Shown piece after piece: positions 18,801 through 28,225 of a stretch of DNA of 64,000 nt. Position numbers and translations under genes: made by a program. This stretch comes from Chrysophaeum taylorii (taxonomy: Eukaryota > Sar > Pelagophyceae > Pelagomonadales > Pelagomonadaceae). Numbering within the stretch: position 1 is the first letter of the stretch; the number at the start of each line of letters is the position of its first letter. Under the pieces are notes generated by a model. That model worked only from the letters and a program-made list of their open reading frames with translations, was not told the DNA's origin and ran no database searches. The stretch spans positions 62,001 to 126,000 of the forward strand of contig JAQMWT010000009.1 of the NCBI GenBank assembly GCA_029834535.1. The letters run 5' to 3'.

Positions 18801-21224
18801 GCCGAAGTGGACGCCGATGACGCCGAGGCTGCTGCCAATAAGGATGACGCCGAGGCTGCTGCCAATAAAAATGCTGCCGCCAAGCCCCCTTCCAAGTTGG
18901 CCGGATTGGTGGCCAAGAACCGCACGTCGCTCCACGACATGGTTAAGGCCGCTGCCGAGGAATGCAACGAAAAGCAAGAGGATGACTTAGAGCCGCCGCC
19001 TCCTCCGCCGGCCCCCGAGGATGACGACGAGATGGCAGTGGCACCAGAACACCACCACCGGCCGAAGCACCGCATCCAGCGCGAGCTCGGGCTCCTGCTT
19101 CTCCACAACTTGGGTGTTATCGACGACAGCGACACGGATCACTTTGGGGTGCGAGGCGAGCTTCTGGGCGTGGACGGACTACCGCTCGAACTCACGCGAG
19201 CAAAACTCCGGCTGCCGCACAAGGTCAAGTCGAGCGAGGCTCTGATCGATTGGTTCGCGCTCCGCGCGACGGGCGCGGCGATGCGCGCATTGCTGTATCG
19301 CCGTCAGGAATTCCTCGACGCGCTCGAGGACCTTTTGGAAGGCGGCGAGAGCGTCGGGAACACGTTCGCGACGATTCCGGAGACGGTCGACTTCCGGAAG
19401 CGCAAGGAGATCCTCAACAAGCTCATCAGGTCTATCGAAGTCAAGTGGTCTTGCCCGCCGCTCGACGCGACGCGGCCCGGCCGCGCGTGCCGCGCCGTCA
19501 CGGCCCTCGCTCAAAGGCGGACGAACGTCATCGCGGGCGCCAACAAGAAGGGCTCCGTCGGCAAGGCGAGGGCGAGGAATAGCGAGTACATGCACCGCCA
19601 GGCGAGCCGGTCGACGAAAGTCGTCTCCCCACCACCAAGGCCGTCGCTGAGTCCCTCGCCGAGTCCCAAGGAGCGGCGCAAGGTGGCGCAGCACTACAAG
19701 AAGTTTGCGAGGCGAACGTTCGAGAACCTCCGCGACAACCTGGCCGTCGCGTGTGATTTCCACACGCGCCACGACAACGCCGACCACGTCGTCGGCGCCT
19801 CGTCACTCTCGCGCGCTCGCACGCTCTACCAGCTCATGTTCCTCGAGTTCTTCGACCTGAGCGTCGAGCGCGCCGTGTACGCGCGGCTGTTGCAGATCGA
19901 CGACGAGCGCGAGCTCCGGCACCTTCCGCCGCCGGTGACGCGCGCGCACAAAGTTGTCGCTGGCTTTCTCGTCTTCCTGCTGATCGTCGGGCCCGTGTAC
20001 TTCATGCTCGTCTTCGGACGCCGGCTCGGCAAGGACGAGATGAAGGGCTGGTTCGGCACCGCGATGCTCGCCGGTTCCCTCATCGTCTTCCTCATCGAGC
20101 CGCTCCGCATCCTCTTCGTCAACCTGGTCCACCCCCAGCTCCTCGTCCCCAAGATGGAGCACTACCACGACCCCTGCCAGGTCGTCAACCCCTTCCGCAC
20201 CCCCCTTTCTGTTTCCCCCGCAGACCTCGTGCCCGACGCCGAGCTCGCCGAGGCCTTCACCGACTCCCGCGTCCAGATTCCGCGTCGCCTCGCTCTCGCT
20301 CCGGCTGCGCGGATCGAGGTAACGCGGCGGAACACCCATACTGACGACGACGACGACAACAAGATCTTCTCCGAGCCCCTCGTCAAGCACGAGATCAAGT
20401 ACAGAGTTAGCGGAAACTGGAAGCGCGAGAGAGAGATTTCTCGCGTTCTCGGCGAGGTTGCCGAGGTCAGCGCCAAGTGGCACAATCCGGATGTTCTGGA
20501 ACCCAGCCACCTCGAGACAAACCGCGAGTTCCGGAAGGCCAACGCCGCGCTTTGGAGCGACGCCTCCCTCGGCAAGCTCGAGCAAGATCTCGACTGGCAG
20601 CCCCCCGGAAGCTACGCCTTATCCATCGCTGTTTTTAGCGTCCTCACCTCCTTCAACTCAGAAATCGAGGAGATGATCCTCGAAGAGACCGTCAACCTCA
20701 TCATCGGCATCTCCTCGACGATCGCGGGCATCGTACTCGCGGCAGCGGGCGGCAACGCGGCGAGTTCGGGCGTCGTCGCGGCCCTCGTCGTCGGCTGCGT
20801 CTGCATAAGCATCGCTTTGGTCCTCTACGCCGTATTCTCCCTCGTCGCTCTTGTCGTCCGCTGCTTCGCCGACAACGGCGCCTCCAGACCTCTTACGCAG
20901 CAGCAGGAGGCGCCCAGCGCCTCCCGAGAGTCCGAGCTTCTCCTCCGCGCGTCCACCTACAGCCGACAACAATCCTTAGACACCACCATTTACGACGACA
21001 CGGACAACCTCATGGACAGCATCATGGCGGGCCAGAAGAGGCGCCGGGGCCGTCTAAAAAGCCTCGCCAAGACCCAAAGATCGAACGATACCTGCAGCAT
21101 TTCCTCCTCCATCGAGACCCACTCCTCGCTCGACGGCACCCACGAAGAATTCAAGGACGCCATCTTTCCTGGTTTTCCCCGCGACTACGACTCTGGAGGA
21201 GGCGGCGGCAGCAGCAGACTTTGA
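12861..21224 (+). CDS. Giant REJ/GPS polycystin-1-like membrane protein
   Basis: 2,787 residues in one exon from the ATG at 12861, chosen because it begins with a clean signal peptide (about 16 residues). Order: Cys-rich N-terminus; mucin-like Thr/Pro/Ser stretch (about 110-172); beta-rich extracellular region with repeated Ig/REJ-like strands (about 200-880); a Cys-rich module with C-V-D-G-V-Q-N-A-D-E-T-D-V-D-C-G-G (near 947), a motif common in algal surface proteins; an EGF-like C-E-C-G ... C-E-Y; a GPS-like site with C-I-L-V-E-N and C-S-C-D (near 1425); first membrane helix near 1480; then a long cytoplasmic stretch and further helices near 1810, 1893, 2363, 2398, 2609 and 2637. This fits the polycystin-1/REJ class of mechanosensory or surface receptors. 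Acidic Asp/Ala repeats occur near 1965-2010. I could not identify a PLAT domain or a channel pore with certainty. Confidence 0.7.
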   Translation: MTIRWLGLLWLGGVLGEECGRDESLFCCSVPFSLFGGLAFEWHLEPDACCKGHCSYVHNEEYYLIYWEENPGEVGQYYLTENPACDATSLTVAGGLTTTIDAIQAACPTEAPTTKPTNPTSLPVPMPSLPPSTTAPSSTPSPAPTTAMPSPIPTTRPSSPMPTTPAPTGACLIAPRLSRAVVSASGATVELMFDRPTDRAGIGATEFLCSDVGFEFRRGSADLGRATTCRFADDDRVQVFTTTLVPGDVVDYYEGAIQQAGMSGCESAEQQRLHSASVEPPIVPLVPTVALAVPEKFSTSCSRDGLVVDAKSSTGGGGRTLEFMWSVVSGNATLYFGEGGNALVVDLELLEPLVDSTVVISVTATNFLGFESATATSTVFVTTARVPTVVFSGGVVFDEDDGAPTITTRRSIATDVKIDAALCGDEDWELVPTVNGTLSCSWTFAPIGGGGGGGGAAFDGVFESTSKDPRQFYLPPYSLPANSSAMLSATCEDLDTGFDATTTARLVVGVSALAAQFEGGSARVVGYGEGSALVDLVVAATDPDDDDDDDGDAEMFSYAWTCEACPAMVNISNGASTGALTTGDLGLGEFVFGVVATASDGRTATATATVRVVPAAVPKVQLACASAVAAAATKVSPSEKLVCIGAVDTIESSGVDYAFAVSSGELALPLRAASLTALEGSLKAADATRAVYFALPANALLSGASYVFSLRAQFSAYSSSYAGDNNNIAFANVSVIVNQAPTSGTLAVSPEAGETPDTYFDLEAPDWVDDPNDLPLVYAFFHADAFGSEEGLLYPLRAAARASTYDDAVLPPGKQIYNHTVTLVVQVSDVYGALATSTTTAVVTSKPINEAADDAEQNAPSWLRRALASYEYDRALQVLVLASAFINNGGVNCTAATDDYCAERNRFACGEYGDNACGPCLDDYPVSSSSSSSFRNAACRAVTDAHCVDGVQNADETDVDCGGLECEPCADGLACRVDSDCAYDRCDESSFFCAAGPKTCLGGCSEDVDASSTCVFVDPLTNLKISRCTVAAEDSECVARCECGLRRFGHRCEYSESEWEARLQVQATLFSGLGTVLATQVPTTDTTSSQASTLASLCSGNDALRNDNATLLALARAVALSQTEASPSPTFPSAIVNSLSSVLGQRVDSNDTNASAVIGELLGESIDALAALVLNDAVPGEASTIVYAANCQLSSSVLSSGDDDFIRGGGGGGGGGTAATVSLPDPSNRVATGPSVSIPAACADHDDEDSLEAVIAEYGVNPYSSRARSLRSTSTGANASATVSEESASEATVASSVLHFTLSATPTAERRRSLLLERTHRPRSRRRLDARDCDEQFNVTIPTTRTTRATSSGGSVTLRCLAHVDSNGTTYTDTLDCGGTGGASHREVSLACDGTSDETLVVDCEAASGPACARYVGDAWNVEGCILVENTATNVVCSCDPAAVLEEADYAARSNEEIYAKYVKESFDRPLDDSLYKKNALLLTTLGSVIGFFVLAALLGVYLDERDSAKRLAQLVEELGGKGGEDLDAGGAPQSAEGAGPRGGDNNNNNNNNNPHAVEGVVSEAQPSDAKHDPAAVLSVWKATQPSSSSSSGLLPDATRSAHDDGRPALSVGASKWNVARTKIKTLATIKDVKGNAERKEQERTAHNPLTRVLPSHHRELLERLEAQLPAAPALAQGARLQKLERRLKRTKQHHHDADVEGQEDVSASFLRHKLLLGSAMPAGVETNPLVKSRFKDDQKLMNAYITARHSELTESDSFENELTPVQTPTTQRRWFRGWWSTAKVAFRTVASDHSLFSIFYVYDPRSPRALRSFVACIMVIQILFAETVAYWYTQPVGICEDQNAEDDCEEIISPTGFISHRKLCVWDPFQEDHCQFRDPSAAQEHSENAWEAFICVIVALPIIAAFEYLWTNYLVAPYRLVDDNDQDEDDDQEEDFDASTHASEQAMRLRYTENDIGGAPHVPDLIYDDDADADDDDDAAEVDADDAEAAANKDDAEAAANKNAAAKPPSKLAGLVAKNRTSLHDMVKAAAEECNEKQEDDLEPPPPPPAPEDDDEMAVAPEHHHRPKHRIQRELGLLLLHNLGVIDDSDTDHFGVRGELLGVDGLPLELTRAKLRLPHKVKSSEALIDWFALRATGAAMRALLYRRQEFLDALEDLLEGGESVGNTFATIPETVDFRKRKEILNKLIRSIEVKWSCPPLDATRPGRACRAVTALAQRRTNVIAGANKKGSVGKARARNSEYMHRQASRSTKVVSPPPRPSLSPSPSPKERRKVAQHYKKFARRTFENLRDNLAVACDFHTRHDNADHVVGASSLSRARTLYQLMFLEFFDLSVERAVYARLLQIDDERELRHLPPPVTRAHKVVAGFLVFLLIVGPVYFMLVFGRRLGKDEMKGWFGTAMLAGSLIVFLIEPLRILFVNLVHPQLLVPKMEHYHDPCQVVNPFRTPLSVSPADLVPDAELAEAFTDSRVQIPRRLALAPAARIEVTRRNTHTDDDDDNKIFSEPLVKHEIKYRVSGNWKREREISRVLGEVAEVSAKWHNPDVLEPSHLETNREFRKANAALWSDASLGKLEQDLDWQPPGSYALSIAVFSVLTSFNSEIEEMILEETVNLIIGISSTIAGIVLAAAGGNAASSGVVAALVVGCVCISIALVLYAVFSLVALVVRCFADNGASRPLTQQQEAPSASRESELLLRASTYSRQQSLDTTIYDDTDNLMDSIMAGQKRRRGRLKSLAKTQRSNDTCSISSSIETHSSLDGTHEEFKDAIFPGFPRDYDSGGGGGSSRL

Positions 21225-22159
21225 ATCACATTTTATGTCATGATGACACAACGTTCGCGAAAAAAAAAGTCGAAACGGCACCACCAAAATGTGCGTCCTC
21301 GACTTAGATATTTTAACGGAATTATTATTTGCTCTGCGGCTATGCCACGCCACGCGAAGGACCTCACGTCTCGAGCCTGCGGCCACCGCATTCGAGCTCG
21401 CTCTTCGACAAGACTTGATACTTGATACTTGATTTGATTTGAGCTCCCACAAGTTTTACCGAGACCCGCCCACATCAAAGGGTTCGACCCGCCGTCTCTC
21501 TTGCTGGCTGTGGTGAGCCGAGTGACTGACTCTCTCTCCCTCACCTCACCTCACCTCCGGGCGTATGTTCCCCCGTGTTGTAAATCCTATCAGTTCCATC
21601 TACTTATTAGTCACTTGGTGGCATTCGAGTCAACGTTTGCACACTCTAATCGACTCCGGTCGGTCAGGAGGCGCAGGAGAATGAATGTGCGGCCAGCAAG
21701 CGCGTGCGTGCCGAGATTCGAGCGCAATTGCGGGCCTTTTCCTTATCAACCACGTCCCAGGCGGCGCAGCCTCGACGGATCCTCGGCGTTGTCTTGGTGG
21801 CTAGGAAGTTAGGAGCCTCTCAGAACCACGGCGGCAGTGCAGCGTGCCCTCTGGCAGGCAGCCAGGCAGGCAGGTTGTGTGGCGAAAAGAGGCGAGCGAG
21901 AAGGGCGTTTCTCTGGTGTTCCAAGTGGTGTGAGCCGAAGTCATGAGGTCGCGTGCCCCCCCCCCCATTCGTTCTGGCAACCTACCTCACTGGCAGTGTT
22001 TGGGATCCGTGGAGGCTCGGGTTTCGTAGGCAACACTACACCGGAATCGTCGAGCGGTTTGTTTGCCATCGGGCGAAAGATCCCAGGGAGATATTCGGGC
22101 GGTTACGGCGGGGCAGCTTGCCTTCTGTCGAGGGCACATTTCGTCGTCAGGTGACCTGT
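21225..22159. other. Intergenic region left of the DNA transposon
   Basis: Holds the 3' region of the giant gene and flank up to the transposon target duplication. There is a run of CTCACCTCAC units near 21541-21557 and short C runs near 21957-21964. No gene is recognisable. Confidence 0.45.
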
Positions 22160-22180
22160 TCGAGGGTAGGGTCGGATAAG
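22160..22180 (+). repeat. Left target duplication (7 bp) and left TIR (14 bp)
   Basis: TCGAGGG at 22160-22166, then TAGGGTCGGATAAG at 22167-22180, followed by AAAGCTC. The MITE at 34.3 kb shares the next bases (AAAG on one end). Confidence 0.85.
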
Positions 22181-22306
22181 AAAGCTCAAAACTAGTTCCT
22201 AGCCTACATTTCGAACACCAAACGAGAAACCCTCATTCAAAAGTGGATTGTCTCAAGGCTATGTTTCAAACATAGCCTGCAAAATCACAAAATCGGCGTT
22301 CCGCCC

Positions 22307-25300
22307 ATGGAATCGGCCGAAACGAGCAAAGAGTCGGCCCCGGGTCCTTCTGTAACCCCTGTGGACCCTTCGGTCCCGGCTGAGTTGACGAAAGTGTCGA
22401 AAAAACCCGCTGCCAAACGTCAACGGCGAAAAAACCTCTTGAGGGGAGAGTGCGTGTGCTGCGTAGCGAGGCTCGACGCCGACGAGACGGCCAGGGGCCA
22501 GCCGCTCGACCTGGAGCGACTCCTGAATATCGAGGGCGAGCTGCCCGACAAGTTCTACGTGTGCTCGAAAATGTGCCGGGACGACTTCACCCCGAGCAAG
22601 CTACACACGACGAAGGGCGCGAAGGCTGTTCTCGCCCGGATCTCCGCGTCGCTAACTAGGACTCTCAAGACAACCATCCGCAGCGGGGACGAGGTCCTCA
22701 TCGAGCACGACTTCTCGGCGGGGCACAACATCCAGGGCGGCAACGGCGTTGTCCTGGGCCTAATCTACAACAACACTGTGTGTCGGGTCGAGTCATACGA
22801 CGTGAAAACGATTCAGCAGGGAGAGATCCGCGTCCCGTTCTCCCACGTCAAGGCCAAGCCCACAAGGAGAACGACACCCCCCCGATTCGGCGACTACCAC
22901 CCGGACGGCCAGCGCGTCCGACGCTTGGATCGAGTGGGTCATCGGTTATCTCCACACTGTCGTCGTCGTCGGACTCGAATGTGCGGATCTCGGAGCTCGA
23001 GAAGGAGGTGTCGAAACTCCGGAGCACGGTCGACAAGCTCACGGCGGCCAAGACGGCTCAGCACTCTCGCTCTGTCACCGCCGAACGCGAGACGAAAGAA
23101 GCCCACGCCGACGCCTTCGCCGCGGAAATGGCGGCCGCCAAGGCAGACGCGGCGCGTCTCGAGGTCAAGTGGAAGTACGAGGACGAGGTCCGGGATGCCG
23201 CACGTCGGGAGGCACGGCTCCAGGTCCGCATCGAACGCCACCAGGCCTCCAATGAGAAGCAGCGCAACCGCGATGCCGCGAGGCTGCAGCGAGCCATCGA
23301 CGAGCTCAACGCGACCAAGGCCCAGTCGAACGAGGCGGCGAGACAGGCTGCGGAGGCGGCCGAGTTTCGGGAGAGGAACCGACTGAAGAAATCGGACCCT
23401 CGGGCCATGCGACAACTCAAGAACAATTACGCCGCCCTCAACCAGGAAGCGAAGCAAATGGAGATAAAGCTCGCGGCTGCCGAGGACCGCGTCCAGGCCC
23501 GGGAGGAGGAGATCGAGCGGCTGCGGGAGCGGGTCGCGGTCCTCGAGAAGCAGAACGCCGAAGTGTGGGTACCGCGGAAGCCGTCCGGCAAGGGATCCGG
23601 CAAGGGCACTCCGTGGGACTCGAAGCTCAGGGTGCTGTGTATGAAACTGCTCGCCTCGCGGGTTGCGCCTGCGGAAATCCCCGAGGTCCTGGTCTCGGTC
23701 GTCGAGGCGGTCGTTGGCCCGGAGCGAGTGCGCGACATGGAGCTCCCGTCCGCACGCTTCATTCGCGACCTGCGCTCCGAGATGGGTGTCCTTCACGAGG
23801 CCGCCGTCGCCCTCGCCGTGGGATACGGTGACGTCGTCGACGCGGCGACGGACGCGTCGCCGCTCGACGGCAAGGAGATCGCGACTACCCAACTTCGCGT
23901 CACACGCGGCGGCGTGACGGAAAACTGGACGCTTGGCGCGAGCGAGATCTCCGACCAGAGCGCGCCTGGCGAGGCCAAGGCGATCAACGATCGGTTTGGT
24001 GACCTGAATCGAGCGCTCCAGCTCGTTAATCAAGTTTACCAGGAGCTCTACGGAGCCGACGCTGCTGCGGAGGCGCTCCCGGCCGCCGGCAGCTCCGGCG
24101 TGCAGAATCTCGCCGGCCGGGCCATCGTTACCGACAACGCCTCCGCCGCCATCGCATCGGTCCGCGAGCTCCAGGAGCATGTCCTCGCGGCGGTGCAGAA
24201 GGAGATCGGGGAAGAGCTGTGGAATTTGATGACGCAAGACGAGCGCGACGCGAAGACTCGTGTCTTTCACGGGAACTGCCAGCGACATCTCGGTACGTCG
24301 TGCCGTCCCACCAGCAATTTGTTGAGCAGGCAACACATGGCTCGACGGCGGCGCCGCCGAGGAGGCCAAGATGCTCGACACGCTGCTGAAGGATAGCATC
24401 GAGAGCTCGGAGGCGAAGCACCTGCGCCTCACCGGCGAGTTGAACAAGGTCATTCATGCCTTGTCCAAGTGTATCGGCGAGGGCGTGGATCGCTACGGGA
24501 AGGGCTTCGGGACCCCTCTCCGGGCATTCCTCGAGGAGAAGCACCCGTCGGAGCTCTACCTCACGCTCGGCCGCACGGACAAGGGGACGCGGCAGGACGC
24601 GTGCACCAACGCGGCCTGGGTCATCTTCCACAACCTCCCGTTTCTCGTCGAGTTCCTCGAGAACGCGAGCTACGCGCCGCAGAACATCCTCAGGAACAAC
24701 CTCTTCTCGACCTTGTCCTCGCAGGAGGTCGCCGGAGCCATTCGAGCCCGAGCGATCATCGACGACAAGCTCACGGTGCCTTTCCGATTTTTCGCCGCAT
24801 CGGACGCCCTCGAGGGTTGGTCGGTTCTCGACATGGCGGGCGTTCTCGAGCAAGTGCATGCCTTCTTCCAAGTCTGCCAGGATAATCCACAACTCGTTGC
24901 GACCGCCGGTTACGAGGCCTTCGACACTGAGATCGCCACCTACGCCCAGTTCCTCGAGACGCGGGCCGGGTCGGCGAAGCTGTCCGTCGACGGCCAGTCC
25001 ACGATCCGCGACGTCGCGGCCGTTCGGGCGCGGCTCTACGCTCCGACTGACACCAATGATCCAGAGGCCAAGACCATGCTCGACGCGCTCCGGGCCTGGG
25101 GCCGCGGCATGCGCCGCACGTTCGAGGGGGGCAGTCTATGCGCTACGTCGGCGACGGCGACCTCGCGGCGGTCAACCAGACGTCGGAGCTCCGGAGGGCC
25201 TTCGACGGCGCGCGGCGGAACTCGAACGAGGTCGAAGGCGAGTTTGGCGTATTGAAGTATTACAACGCCTCCTACGTCAACATGAGCGTCGTGAACTGCG

Positions 25301-26460
25301 TCGGGGTCGTCGCGTGCCAACGGGACCACATGTTCGACCGGGCCGCCACGAGTTTTACGACCAAGCGCCGGCGACGCGTCGCCGACGAGGTCGCTGGTCG
25401 AACGACGACGAAGGCTCGAATGCGCGATCGAGTTGGTGGAGGACGTCTCGCCACGCTCGGCGACGACTTTCGAGGAGTGTTGATGGAGGCGGCTCGTCGT
25501 GGTCGGCAGAACCACAAGGAGCAGGCTGCCGCGCGCGCGGAGGCGGCGAAGGAGCACCATCGCCGTCGCGCCGCCGCGTTCGTCGAGAAGGCCCTCGAGC
25601 GCCAGGTGAACGACTACGCCAAGGCCCAGGAGGCCATGAAAGTCAAGCCTGTCGTCGACGAGCAGGCCCTCGTCGGGAGGACCCTGCTCTCGACGGTCAA
25701 GAAGCGACTTGATGCGGCACTTGAGCAGATCTCGAGCGACGCTGCGCGGTCGAAGGTCCTCAAGGAGAACATCGACAGGTACGTCGTCGGCATGGGCATG
25801 GGCGACCTCAAACCCAAGTCCTACACCTCGGGCAAGGACCCGACGATCGGCTCGGCCGGTTCCAAGGCCAACATCGAATTCTTCACCGCGCACCTCGAGT
25901 ACGTCTACGAGCAGATCAAGACCAACTCCCGCGAGTTGGTCGCCGAGGCGGTAGTCCCGGGCGAGCGCCGACGGCAGCTGCCAGTGCTCGGGACCGCGAC
26001 GGCCCAGCGTCTCGAACTCGACGCGAGGCGGCACTTGAGCGTTGACGAGCTCAAGGCCAAGGTTGAGGAGTGCCTCGCCTTTCGCCATCCGAGGAAGCGG
26101 ACGCGGACAACGAGTGGCCGCTCGAAGCTACCGACGATTGACGTGGCGTTGGTCGGGTCACGCGTCGAGGTTCTCTGGGAGTTGTCGGGGCACCCGGGCT
26201 GCTACTGGATGCCCGGCACCATCGAGGCGGTATCCGACGAGAACTCCAAGGACGGTCGCAAGAAACTCGGGCTGGGTTGGATCTTCGTTTCCTATGACGA
26301 CGGTTTCAGCGGGTTGCTCCTCGCGAACCGCCCCACCTTCTTCAACGGCTCCAAGCCGGCTTCCTGGCGCTTCGTGTCCGAGGACAACGAATACGACGAC
26401 GACGACGACGACGAGGAGGAGGAGGACGCGATGGACGTCGACGACGACGACTACGCATAG
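22307..26460 (+). CDS. Transposase of the DNA transposon (four coding blocks)
   Basis: Coding blocks: 22307 to about 22876, about 22877-24292, 24330 to about 25130, and about 25131-26460. Order: basic N-terminus; Cys cluster (C-x-C-C ... C-x3-C, residues 49-90), probably zinc binding; coiled coil (23000-23560); RNase-H-like core with T-D-A-S near 23850, V-T-D-N-A-S near 24127 and F-H-G-N-C-Q-R-H near 24270; a helical block with H-N-L-P-F-L-V-E-F-L-E; and a C-terminal Tudor/agenet-like barrel (26150-26345, V-E-V-L-W ... Y-W-M-P-G-T-I ... V-S-Y-D-D-G) before an acidic tail. Blocks 2 and 3 are joined by a 37-bp intron. Blocks 1/2 and 3/4 differ by one base, each at a homopolymer (seven C near 22872, six G near 25126), so they may be sequencing errors rather than decay. 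Confidence 0.7.
24293..24329 (+). other. 37-bp GT–AG intron in the transposase gene
   Basis: Begins GTACGTCG and ends TTGAGCAG. Its removal restores H-L-G-N-T-W-L-D-G-G-A-A-E-E across the junction and links the two reading frames exactly, so this is a real intron of unusually small size. Confidence 0.75.
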
Positions 26461-26824
26461 CTGCGTTCGCGGGCCCCGACGCCGGTCTCCCGAGGACGCC
26501 CGGAAAGACGAGGACACTAGAACTGGCCCCAGCGAACAAAAGGCGCCGTCTAAACGCCCACACGACCCTCATTGGGCCTACGGACATTCCCGATGCGCCG
26601 GTTGTTGTATTTGGAGCCGATGGCGTCGTGCAGAGTAGAGCCACCTAGGCCCCCGCCTCCACCGAGGCGCCAAAATACCTCACTCCCAAGTAGATTCGCC
26701 AAATCGGCAGCTACGGACTTCGTTCCAAGATAAAACCGGCACCATTTTGGGTCAACTTGGCGACGGACAAAAAAGCCCGCCAATCCTTCGGGATTTTCGG
26801 CCCCGGCGCGGGACCCCCGAGATC

Positions 26825-26845
26825 CTTATCCGACCCTATCGAGGG
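26825..26845 (+). repeat. Right TIR (14 bp) and right target duplication (7 bp)
   Basis: CTTATCCGACCCTA at 26825-26838, the reverse complement of the left end, followed by TCGAGGG at 26839-26845. Confidence 0.85.
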
Positions 26846-27501
26846 GGAGACTCCTCGCCGAAGAAGAAATTGCCAAAGTCACGGTATGTACGCCTAAGTG
26901 CCTCGCCGAATTTTCCTGCCAGCCTCGTGTTGTGATTCTTCGGCCCTTCGTGCGGCGACCCCTTGACCCATCCAAGTACCGCCAGGACGGGCAAAGCCGC
27001 GGATAATAATTAGGTGGTGATATCTAGCGAGGGCGACGACTTCGGAGAGTGGGAACGAGTGATAACCGCACCATGTCCGAGTGCTAGAGAGGATCTAGCG
27101 CGGACGTCGTGGCATCGTAGACTTGTTGTTGTCTCGTTTCACCCCATTGGTACGAGCTCGACGGTTCGGCAAATGCCGGTTTTAATCGAGCAACCGCCGC
27201 ATAAAATATATTATGGCGATGCAAAATGGCCAGCCAGTCGAACGGTTATTATGGCTACACTTCTAGGCGTTATCGATTTTGCGCCCTGGTTTGGTTTGTA
27301 TCGCCGAACCGCAGGAAGCCGCTGCTCGAAGCGCAAGATAGAGAAATTCGCCCCGCCGTTCGTCTCAAACGCTGACATCGCTGTTTTTTCTGTTTCCGTT
27401 AGGAGACGTCCCGTAATTGCACCACAACCTTTCTCCAGTCAGTAGTAGTAGGTAGAAAAAAGCCGCCGCCAGTAGTTCGAAAATAGTTATCATCATCAGA
27501 G
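26846..27501. other. Intergenic region right of the transposon
   Basis: AT-richer than the host genes. It ends shortly before the EF-hand gene with TAG/TCA-rich sequence. I see no gene, RNA or further repeat. Confidence 0.45.
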
Positions 27502-28140
27502 ATGGACCCTCGTCGTCCAGCCGCGAGCCAACTTGCCGAGGCCGCAGAGAGGGCTTTGGGTGCCGCTGAGAAGGAGCTCAAGGCGAAGCAGAGAAAGCTG
27601 GAAAAGTTGGTGGCCAAGCACCGGAACGCTTTGACGCGATCGTCGTGGTTCAAGGGGGTGTGCAGCGAAACGTTCTCCAAGGTGGACATCAACAAGAACG
27701 CGAGGGTGGACATCACCGAGGCGTACGTCGCCGTGTTGCTGTTCTACTCGAAGATGTCGATGGTCGTAAAGGGCTTGACGCCGCCGACGATTGGTGATCT
27801 TCGGCACCTCGTCGAAAAAGTGAGCGAGGACGAGCAGATCGACGAGGTCGAGTTCGAGACGTTGTTGGTCCTGTTGTTTGAGCACCTCGTGGGTCGTGTG
27901 TTGTTGCAGTGCGGCATGGCGTTCGTGTTGCTGCCGATCCTCGCCACCTATCTCTGGGACCTCTATGCCCACTTCTACCTCAGAAACAGCAACAGCTGGA
28001 TCGTCGTCGTCGTGCCTCGGCCCATCGGAGTCAACCTGGTCAACACGCTCCTGATCGTGGCCGTCGTCCCGGTCGTCCTCGCCCGTTACGAGGCACGCCG
28101 CGCGGCAATGAAGCACGTCGCCTTGTCGTCGTCGTCGTAA
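27502..28140 (+). CDS. EF-hand protein with two C-terminal membrane helices
   Basis: 212 residues. Residues 10-45 are a Lys/Ala/Glu-rich helix. One canonical EF-hand loop is visible near residues 61-72: D-I-N-K-N-A-R-V-D-I-T-E, with Asp, Asn, Asn, Asp and Glu at the calcium positions. A second, weaker helix-loop-helix follows (S-E-D-E-Q-I-D-E-V-E-F). Residues about 131-152 and 168-190 are hydrophobic membrane helices, followed by a short basic tail. It is probably a calcium-sensing membrane protein; no specific family is recognised. The gene ends 85 bp before the PFKFB start and is on the same strand. Confidence 0.75.
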   Translation: MDPRRPAASQLAEAAERALGAAEKELKAKQRKLEKLVAKHRNALTRSSWFKGVCSETFSKVDINKNARVDITEAYVAVLLFYSKMSMVVKGLTPPTIGDLRHLVEKVSEDEQIDEVEFETLLVLLFEHLVGRVLLQCGMAFVLLPILATYLWDLYAHFYLRNSNSWIVVVVPRPIGVNLVNTLLIVAVVPVVLARYEARRAAMKHVALSSSS

Positions 28141-28225
28141 TTAATACCCTCGCAGTAGAATACGAAGGGTTTAGGAGGCCGGCCGGTTGGGTGATTCTCA
28201 GCTGTGTTCGTTCTGTCGGCGTGAT

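Larger units (their letters stand above)
22167..26838 (+). mobile_element. DNA transposon, 4.67 kb, with TIRs and 7-bp target duplication
   Basis: The ends are perfect 14-bp inverted repeats: TAGGGTCGGATAAG at 22167-22180 and its reverse complement at 26825-26838. Directly outside both ends is the same 7 bp, TCGAGGG (22160-22166 and 26839-26845), a target-site duplication. One large plus-strand gene fills the inside. This is a cut-and-paste transposon with an RNase-H-like transposase. The superfamily is unnamed here: the protein resembles, from memory, a family of uncharacterised transposase-like proteins abundant in cnidarian and fish genomes. A 273-bp MITE at 34329-34601 carries the same ends. 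Confidence 0.85.

Noticed and set aside
22939-26088. Long minus-strand frames opposite the transposase
   Set aside because: No motif; explained by strong third-position G/C bias in the sense gene.
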